Assembly: GCA_014905825.1 (NCBI GenBank)
Contig: JACGCN010000006.1
Span: 2,418,001 to 2,482,000, forward strand
Direction of reading: 5' to 3'
Source: Lyophyllum atratum
Lineage: Eukaryota; Basidiomycota; Agaricomycetes; Agaricales; Lyophyllaceae
Length of the DNA stretch: 64,000 nucleotides
Shown here: one piece after another, positions 57,315 through 64,000 of the stretch
Layout of the letters: every line of letters begins with the position of its first letter
Numbering within the stretch: the first letter of the stretch is position 1
Program-made: the position numbers and the translations under genes
The notes under the pieces: model-generated
Told to the model about the DNA's origin: nothing
Seen by the model: the letters and a program-made list of their open reading frames with translations, nothing else
Database searches by the model: none

Positions 57315-58225
57315 ATGCACCACTCTCGCGCTTATTCTTACGATGACCCGAATGGTAGTTACTCTGCCAGTCACGTCCCGCCGCATCAAGGCCAGCTTGC
57401 TTCAACTGGACAACACTACGGCCGAGGGTACCAGCAACCACAGGGGTCTGGACAGTACTATGTCCAGGCTGGGGGGAATGCCCATAGTACGTCGCCGGCA
57501 GATGTCCTCTACAGAATTAAAATCTGAAGCAACCTCCAGTAACACAGCCCGATCCCTATTCTCGCAGTATGACGCCGATGGTACCTCCGACGCCGCAGTA
57601 TTCATCGAGCAGTCAACGATACTATCAATCCCCAGGGGGCAGTGGATCATCCTCCCAGGTTCACCCGTCCATATATCCTGCTCAAACACCATATTACCAA
57701 CAATATCCCCGCTCCCAAACCCCCGGCATTCGTTCACCCGAAGGCACATTCATTCCCACCCCTTCCGACCTTTACAATGGCTATCCCCCTCGTCAAATCT
57801 CAGTGCCTCCCCAGTCGCCGACACCAGATCCCTACTCAAATCCACAGTACCCACCTCCACATTCCATCGTGCCTTCCTCGAGAAGTCCCGAACAGCGGCC
57901 CGCCCGCATCGCGACAGGCCGACCGCTGACCTCTCCAGGGTCCCCCATCTCATCACCATCGGGGGAAAGATTTCCATGTGAGAGGTGTGGTAAAACATTC
58001 TCTCGATCCCATGATCGAAAGCGGCACCATGAGACCCAACATCTTACATCACCCGTGATTCACCGCTGTCGCTACTGCGAGAAGGAGTTCAGCAGGTATG
58101 TGACATTCCACACAGTCTGCGTTATCAAACTGACAATCGTCGTGCATGCTTGTTCGCCTTCTATTCACAGAGCCGATTCTCTCAAGCGGCACCTAGATAA
58201 CGGCTGTGACGAGATGCCTTCGTGA
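57315..58225 (+). CDS. C2H2 zinc-finger protein, putative transcription factor
   Basis: The ATG at 57315 gives MHHSRAYSYDDPNG. The first 200 residues are Tyr/Pro/Gln/Ser-rich and disordered (QGQLASTGQHYGRGYQQPQG, YSSSSQRYYQSPGGSGSSS). Two zinc fingers lie at the C-terminus: FPCERCGKTFSRSHDRKRHH-ETQH, then HRCRYCEKEFSR and, after an intron near 58096-58170, ADSLKRHLDNGCDEMPS. The second finger uses Cys as the last ligand (H-x4-C), a fairly common fungal variant. A DNA-binding role is inferred. One upstream splice (donor GTACGT near 57489) has two possible acceptors, so a few residues near 60 are uncertain. Confidence 0.85.
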
Positions 58226-59432
58226 ACCAAGGTGTCTGTTTCCAGATGATCGTTCATTTCCAGTGTCGAACGTCGGAGTATACCTATGACTCAGGATCAA
58301 AAGTTCTATTCCATACTACTTCCTATAATGTGATGACCCGGTAATACTATCGTCCCTATGGTTTAACGCTGAACTCGGTTCCTAACTTGTTGAGCCTGGC
58401 AGCTGCATTCATGGTGACACGTTCGGAGTTAACACGACTAGAAATGATACCCGAATAACAAACGCGTTCAGTAGGAGCCAGAAAAAAACCTGACGGGGGT
58501 TCCGATCGGCAACGGCATCTCCATTCTCGCATTGACGGCTGGGTCCACAATGTTTTTATTTCATTTGGTCTGGTGCTATTGCAAATTCACTTGATTCGCT
58601 TCTAAGAGCCGGTAAAGATTTGAACGTTTGAAGTTTGACATATATTGCTGTGCCGGATATCCGATCACGCTCTCCCCTCAGTTCGCGTTTGGCACACGCT
58701 ATCATAATCGATGCGCATGGCTGCTCGTCGCCTATCGCGCTTTGCAGCGCTGAACTTTCTATGCTGGCATCGGGCTCTCGTTGAGCGGAACACTCATCAG
58801 GATATCCCCATCTAGGTATCGAGGGCCTTCCTTGACCCCGATCATAGATAGTCTAACTTGTCGCATCCGCATTCTCCCCGCATCGCACCGCAGATTGCCG
58901 AATGAGGGCTATCATGACGCACTTTAAACTTAAAAGTTATAGCCCGTGAACTCAAAGCCATGGAATGATGAATCGTCCATATGTTGATTATCGTTGTCCA
59001 AATTCCTGAGATGTCATATGTATAGTTTGTTAAACAGCTGCAGTACATAGGCTGTCGTGTGTACTCTGGCGGAACCCTGTTATAGGATGATGTGGGCGCC
59101 GGCTTTCTTTTGCGCAAAAAGCCAAGGGCCGCTCGGGATTGACGGTGGCCGCCACGACTTGCGAAAATGTCGCGGCGCGCGTTAACAGCATGTCCCGAGT
59201 GAGAGTGGAATGGGCAACGGAAGCAAATCGTGGATAGTGCGCAGCAACAGCTCCTTGATTTCAACCATACTAGTGGTGTTCCTGAATAATGAATGGTGGT
59301 CAGGGTATCTTGCATCGTGGTTGGGAGCACCCTAAAGCACACAGCGATTTAGCCACCGGTTTAAATGAGGATCAGGTGCATTCGAGTACTAACCTGAAGT
59401 GACCGTAGAGTAGCCGTCCGAGGCGCTACACG
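58226..59432 (+). other. Gene-poor stretch, nothing supported
   Basis: About 1.2 kb between the zinc-finger gene and the end of the CWC24 gene. A 166-codon minus-strand frame (58842-59342) exists but has mixed composition, clustered Cys/His/Arg and no motif or splice context, so I do not call it. Confidence 0.5.
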
Positions 59433-60526
59433 TTACTGGTCTGAGTCAGATGCTGCATCATCCAGCCCTTCAATCTCGATATCTGCCCCAGGGACATTCT
59501 CATTCTGTGCCTCTTTCCTATCTTTCTTGTCCTGTTTCTTCTTGTTGACCTTCTCAATGATTTTGTCGGCCCTGTTGAAGATCCCACCCGTTGTCGCCCC
59601 ACATGCAAGGCACTTGGGCGTCTTCGCGAACCGCTTGATCGCACACGCGGAGCAAAAGTAATGCCCGCAGCGGGTGACGATGGGGTCCGTGTAATGTTTG
59701 CGACAAATAAGGCAAGCGAAAGGGACATCCTCGTCATCCGAGTCGGAGTCCGATGCGTCTCCAACCTCTTTCTTTGCATTTTCTGCTAATTGGTCGAGCT
59801 GCCAGCCGGCAAGATCTAGAGGCGAGGAATGACAAGGTCAATGTTCCACGCTAAAATGAACACGGAGGCAAATACGTACAGGTGCCGCGATCGTGCAGAA
59901 ATTTACAAGTATCCCCGAAGCCACAGTACCCCGTTTCTGCGAACAAAGAAAGTTATAAGCACTAGCCAATCTAAAGGGCAGGCCGTCAACATACCTTTAT
60001 AGTCCTTGCACACATCGGGTTGATAATCGACAATAGTCACCGTCCGAATTGTAGTCGTACTCCTCTGCGGCCCCACCCTCATGGCTTTTGGCACCTCCGT
60101 GCTCTTCTTCAGATGACTCTTGTACGCACTCTGACCCCGGTACTGCCCATCGTCTGGTATTTCCTCCTCCTCGTCATCCTTAGTTTCATGTTTCCGTCGC
60201 TTTGCCAACAGCTCCTCTGCCTCATCACCTGCAAGGATCTCCAGCGCCGCGTTCGTGTGCGAGCCAGAAGCTGTCCATTTCACGTCGGGGCCCTCCTTTT
60301 CTGCGACATCGTCATCAAATTGATCTCTCTGCGCCGCAGTGCGTTTTGTCCCTGCGCTCAGGAGATTCCCCGCTGCCTTCCGCGTTGGGAGAACCACCTC
60401 GGATTTAGTTGGTGTGGACTGTATCACATTCGATTTGGGTGAGGGCGAACGTTGTCTGGTAGTGGTCGGGCGCGCCTTTCCCTTCTTCTTGAAAAATGGG
60501 ACCGTTAATGGTGCTTCAGAGGCCAT
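59433..60526 (-). CDS. cwc24: Pre-mRNA splicing factor CWC24 (RNF113-type, CCCH + RING)
   Basis: Spliceosome-associated factor acting around catalytic activation. The ATG at 60526 starts [20 protein letters not shown]. The first half is charged and disordered ([20 protein letters not shown]). [10 protein letters not shown] joined to [18 protein letters not shown] is the CCCH zinc finger. [17 protein letters not shown] is the family-specific linker. The RING is [29 protein letters not shown], then [20 protein letters not shown]. It ends [17 protein letters not shown]. The order CCCH then RING with the WQLD linker is diagnostic. Three exons, about 325 residues. Confidence 0.93.
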
Positions 60527-60904
60527 GGTGGTATATGGTTAGAATGTGAAGAGCAAGCTCGTGCCGAAGCCTCTGCTGAGTGTACAACGATCGCTTACAA
60601 ACACGGCTTACATAATCTCTCCCAAGACTCAACGTCAACATCAGCCGTCGCGGTAATGTATACACCATGTTCAAACTCCAGAGCCCATACTTTGCTCGTC
60701 GAAAGCGTGCCAGGGCGTAGTCACTATCACTATCATATCCGGAATTGAGGCCAGGTAGGATAAGCCATGGATAGAGCACCCTAAATAAAATTACTATCAA
60801 CACAAACTCCTCTGAATTCTCCGGGTCCATTTGCAGAAAGCGCGTCACAGAGGCTGGCGACATCTATGTGTATTGCGAAGACAAGTCGATAATCAAAGCG
60901 AGAC
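60527..60904 (-). other. Intergenic, CWC24 promoter
   Basis: About 380 bases between the ATG of CWC24 and the stop of the ATP synthase gene, same strand. No gene was seen. Confidence 0.5.
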
Positions 60905-61574
60905 CTAATCCAACTTATAGCCAACAAGACTCCTTCGGCCAATGATTTCTCCAATCTGAAAGACGAGGTAAATCCATGGTCAGAAGACAACAACCCCGAA
61001 ACCGCAATGCGTGCGTACTTTGAAAAGGCCAAATGCCTCAACAGCGTATATGCCAACTTGTTTGATCTCGCCGGTGCGCATGGCCTCACGCCAGTAGTTA
61101 GGGTCCTTCGCGCGTGACCACATTGTTTTATAAGCCTCCTGCACAGTGCTGAGCGACGGCGGCTGCAGATGTTCAGTTCTATAGATGTGCTTCACAAAGT
61201 GACGGGCGACAGAGAGGTTGTACATCAAGGGTTCACGGTATGCTACAAAATTCAAATTAGCACAAGTCAGGTAGGTAAAATGAAATACAAATTGCAAGAC
61301 GGAGCCAAACGTCGACGTGACGGAGAGAAGGTGGGGGTTGAAAATGAAATGGAAACACACCTCCAAGCGCGTTCCCTATCCTCTGTCCAGCAGGGCCCAA
61401 AAACTTCAACGTGCCCTCCCAGACCTTGCCGGCGTTCTTCTGTACACTGCCCAGCGCCTCCTTTGCCTTCTCCTGTGCGGCCTCAACGGAAGGGTTCGTC
61501 GACGCGAAACGGGCCTTTGTGGGTGTCCGGCGGATGAGTGTGGAGCGAAGGGTGGTGGGGAGTACGGGGCGCAT
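60905..61574 (-). CDS. atp20: Mitochondrial F1Fo ATP synthase subunit g (Atp20)
   Basis: Small membrane subunit of the Fo sector, involved in dimerisation of the complex. MRPVLPTTLRSTLIRRTPTK at 61574 is a mitochondrial presequence ending near RFAST. Then VEAAQEKAKEALGSVQKNAG, GTLKFLGPAGQRIGNALGG, and after a long intron AYREPLMYNLSVARHFVKHI, YRTEHLQPPSLSTVQEAY, YWREAMRTGEIKQVGIYAVE and FGLFK. The last exon is IGEIIGRRSLVGYKLD. The final G-E-[IM]-[IV]-G-R-R-x-[IL]-V-G-Y is the subunit g signature with the GxxxG-like helix. About 185 residues. Confidence 0.93.
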
Positions 61575-63870
61575 GGTGTGCTGCGGCGCGGCGGGGGATA
61601 TTAGAGATAGGTACTAGAGGTAAGGAAAGACTTTGGAGCTTGGTGCTGGTGAGATGATCGAAAATGTCTCCTCCGGATTTGGCCGGCGCTCGGACTTCCG
61701 AATCCCGATGCAACCTCCCCTCTTTCAACGTAAAGGACTTGTTGTATTCAAGATAATTCCTCTATCATTAAACAAGGGAACTCTTGGTGAGTGTTCCCGC
61801 TATTTTTCTTTGCCTGAGCTGCGGGGTGCTCACAAGTTGATGACAAATGGTAAATTAGGTACGCAATTGGTCGTCAGCACGCCGACAAGGTTCGACACCA
61901 TTGCGACATGAGCTCGCCTTGGGGTCCATTAGATCTTATAAAAGCCGCGCCCATGTCATCGCAGTCCTGGATCGCTACCCACTTGCGCCCTGGCCTTCTT
62001 CTAGGGAACAACGTCCTTTCATCGCGTCGCGTAACTTTGTCAGGTCGAGCAGATGCAGAAATGCACGACGCAAAAGTCTACTCTCCAGGTTCTGACTCAG
62101 CGCATTAAAGGCTACCCTGGAAATGTCACACCATTGGCGCTGACCTGGAACTTGGAACACAGTCATCGGCAGCCAATCGAACCTATATGACCACCCTGGA
62201 CGCTCGTCCAGCCCATCCATTTGGAAGTCGCTTCATTAAACAGAAATTCACACCCTGTCGACCCAAGAACGTCGCAGAGTGGAGCATGCCTGGTGAGGAA
62301 ATATTGTATTTTCATGTAAAGAACCCACTTTGACAACGTCACGACATATGTACACGTAGGGCTATAGGTGTACAGGTCCAACGGAACATCGGTATAGTTC
62401 TACGTTTGCCGATGTCACCGTTATAATTAACTGATATAATTAAATGATAGACACAGACCGAAGGAACAGCAAGAAAAGATCAACTCATGGACCTGAACCT
62501 TATCGAAGGACGACTGAGCTCCCAACCTGGCTAGCACGCTCAACGATCAATTGCTTTAGGAATCCCATGGCGAGTCATCATTTTTTCATGTCAGCAAAAG
62601 AAGCGCGAGCTTGGACACGAGACAGTCAGCCTGCACACTGGCTAATGCATCCAATCTATCTATATTTTCCTGGTGTTGTTTATTTCAGGTGTTCCTTAGA
62701 CATCGCAACTGACAGGCATCTTGCTGTCCTCGGTTCTGGAATCAATGTGGAAGGTGGATCAGGCAGCTTTTCATGGCACTGCCGCAACTCCATGGATACT
62801 GTGCTATCGATATCATGCCTGGCATAGTACGGAAGCGCGTCTTGTCCCGTCTAAAATTCCCCGTTCCTCCATTCGCCTTCGGGTGCCCTGCCAGGTCGTA
62901 CAGGCTTCAATCGTATTTTCCCTCGCTCCCACATGGACATCAAGGACGCCCCTCTCACAAACCATGGCTTATATTTGATCGATTCTGCGTTGGCCCGATG
63001 ATTGCGCGTCTTCCCATGCATTTATTGCAGACGTTTGGTCTTTCTGGCCGCTGGTGCCCGTCCTTACCAAGTAACGCCGCACCTACCGCACACCCCGGGC
63101 TGCCCTTAGGAAGCACGCAGATATGGTGACCGCATTCGTCTACGTGCGCCAAAGTGCTGGATCCTTTTTTGACAACAAGATGGACAGACAGACGATGAGA
63201 CCCCACGACCACTGCATGGGAACCGCAGCGCACGAATTTCCCAGGTTCGGTAGCCTCGTCACTCGAAGGCTCGTCATTGCACTACGATGAGCCATGACCG
63301 CCGCCCTCACAAGCGTTTACGTCCGTCGATGGTAGACTCGTTATCATTCGTCATATGAGACCTCTATCGAGGCTTGTCTCATGGACACGTCATGCATGCA
63401 GACTTTGCTCCTGCGACGGCATTTACAACCCGAAAAATGACGTGGGCGAATGGCAGTTGTGAAGCAGCCTGTTGCCTCCTTCTCGTGTACTTGCAACAAG
63501 CTACTCTCCTTTCGGCTATCAGCTGGGTTCAAGCGTGGTCCCATATGCCGAGGAATCCGACACGGACAGAGATAAGAAGTGACAATACGCCCTAGATGAA
63601 TCAGCACCTTGATGGCGCGATGGCACAGGTGACAGGGCTTATCTCCAGACGTAAACGAATGCATGGTCAGCGTTGTGCAGCGAGGAGGGTACGCTGTGTA
63701 GTTTGCGATGTATCTATACCATATACAGGGGGCAGCTCACGTTTGCAAAGGAGCCGAGACAAGATTAGTGAGCTCAGAAGAAACAGGAGGTTTGTCAGGT
63801 GAAATTTGATCGTGTTAAGAGATTCGGAGTGCGACGGTCCGATGTGTCGCCTGAAACTCCTCATCAGTCC
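61575..63870 (-). other. Gene-poor stretch with one candidate minus-strand exon
   Basis: About 2.3 kb without a supported gene. On the minus strand 63087-63281 reads NDEPSSDEATEPGKFVRCGS, HAVVVGSHRLSVHLVVKKGS and CGHHICVLPKGSPGCA. It is bounded by CGTAG and a GTAGGT donor, has coding-like codon use, and may be an exon of an unrecognised gene. All other frames lack support. Confidence 0.35.
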
Positions 63871-64000
63871 TCAACGTTTTGCCGACGGCTTTTCTTTACC
63901 CACCACCATTGCTGCAGCATCGAGCTGTCCTTTGAGAAGGACATGCCTCCCAATCTTCAAGGCCTCAACATCGTCCACCCCGCTCAAGCCCACGCCGACT
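63871..64000 (-). CDS. C-terminal end of a gene entering from the right edge (partial, hypothetical)
   Basis: Minus-strand frame open from base 64000 to TGA at 63871: VGVGLSGVDDVEALKIGRHV, LLKGQLDAAAMVVGKEKPSA, KR. Codon use is coding-like (GTC GGC GTG GGC TTG AGC). The family was not recognised from 42 residues. A plus-strand alternative, ATG at 63942 giving MPPNLQGLNIVHPAQAHAD, is also open to the edge, and I cannot exclude it. Confidence 0.4.
   Translation of the reverse strand, partial: VGVGLSGVDDVEALKIGRHVLLKGQLDAAAMVVGKEKPSAKR

Noticed and set aside
58842..59342. 166-codon minus-strand open frame
   Set aside because: Composition looks random (many Cys, His, Arg), no domain, no codon preference like that of neighbouring genes.
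62444..62827. 127-codon plus-strand frame in the gene-poor right end
   Set aside because: No motif, no splice partners, and amino-acid composition is unremarkable.
63344..63664. Minus-strand frame with CxxC pairs (CHLCHRAIKV, SYLCPCRIP)
   Set aside because: Looked like a zinc-binding fragment, but spacing fits no known finger and neighbouring sequence gives no exon boundaries.

Overview
The window is nuclear DNA of a filamentous fungus, most likely an Agaricomycete basidiomycete. The reasons are: compact genes on both strands split by many roughly 45-75 nt introns with CTAAC/CTGAC-like branch sites; recognisable fungal families (WOPR regulators, PalC, a PPG1-like phosphatase, a RAFE-like secreted double-psi barrel protein, PIG-U, a TFIIA large subunit); and two tRNA-Val genes. 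No transposon, virus or prokaryotic operon was recognised. All gene models were spliced by eye from the sequence and the family names come from motif recognition, not database searches.

Layout. 1-7.5 kb (minus strand): a secreted GH32 enzyme running off the left edge, then two tandem 4CL-like acyl-CoA ligases that both end in a peroxisomal targeting tripeptide. 7.6-12.4 kb (plus): an Aly/REF-type RRM protein, two tandem cornichon/Erv14 cargo receptors, and a small secreted double-psi barrel protein. 12.9-22.8 kb: an Asteroid/XPG-like nuclease-fold protein, a small conserved hypothetical, a mitochondrial-type NAD(H) kinase (minus), and a long disordered protein with one C-terminal BRCT domain resembling microcephalin. 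23.5-27.8 kb: two identical tRNA-Val(AAC) genes, each lying less than 80 bp upstream of a start codon, one before palC and one before PIG-U. 27.9-34.9 kb: a membrane-anchored cysteine-synthase-like protein, two tandem CoA-binding proteins, a small coiled-coil protein and TFIIA-alpha/beta.

35.4-40.7 kb is the most accessory-like part: two diverged WOPR (Gti1/Pac2) regulators flank a 223-residue orphan reading frame, followed by 1.4 kb holding only scraps of possible membrane-protein exons. 40.7-45.6 kb returns to housekeeping genes: cysteinyl-tRNA synthetase with two plausible starts, then free methionine-R-sulfoxide reductase and glycolipid transfer protein sharing a 159 bp divergent promoter. 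45.6-48 kb holds a poorly resolved, possibly membrane, gene. 48-61.6 kb: an intracellular LysM protein, an RKM4/SETD6-type SET methyltransferase, an unresolved locus, a CRAL-TRIO protein with a C-terminal membrane anchor, a PPG1-like phosphatase, a C2H2 zinc-finger protein, the splicing factor CWC24 and ATP synthase subunit g. 61.6-64 kb is gene-poor apart from one candidate exon and the end of a gene that enters from the right edge.

The genes do not form one pathway. Themes that recur are local tandem duplication (ligases, cornichons, CoA-binding proteins, WOPR regulators), organelle targeting signals (two peroxisomal, three mitochondrial) and unusual splicing (a probable 5-nt microexon, a GC-AG intron, and repeated use of a GTTCGT donor).
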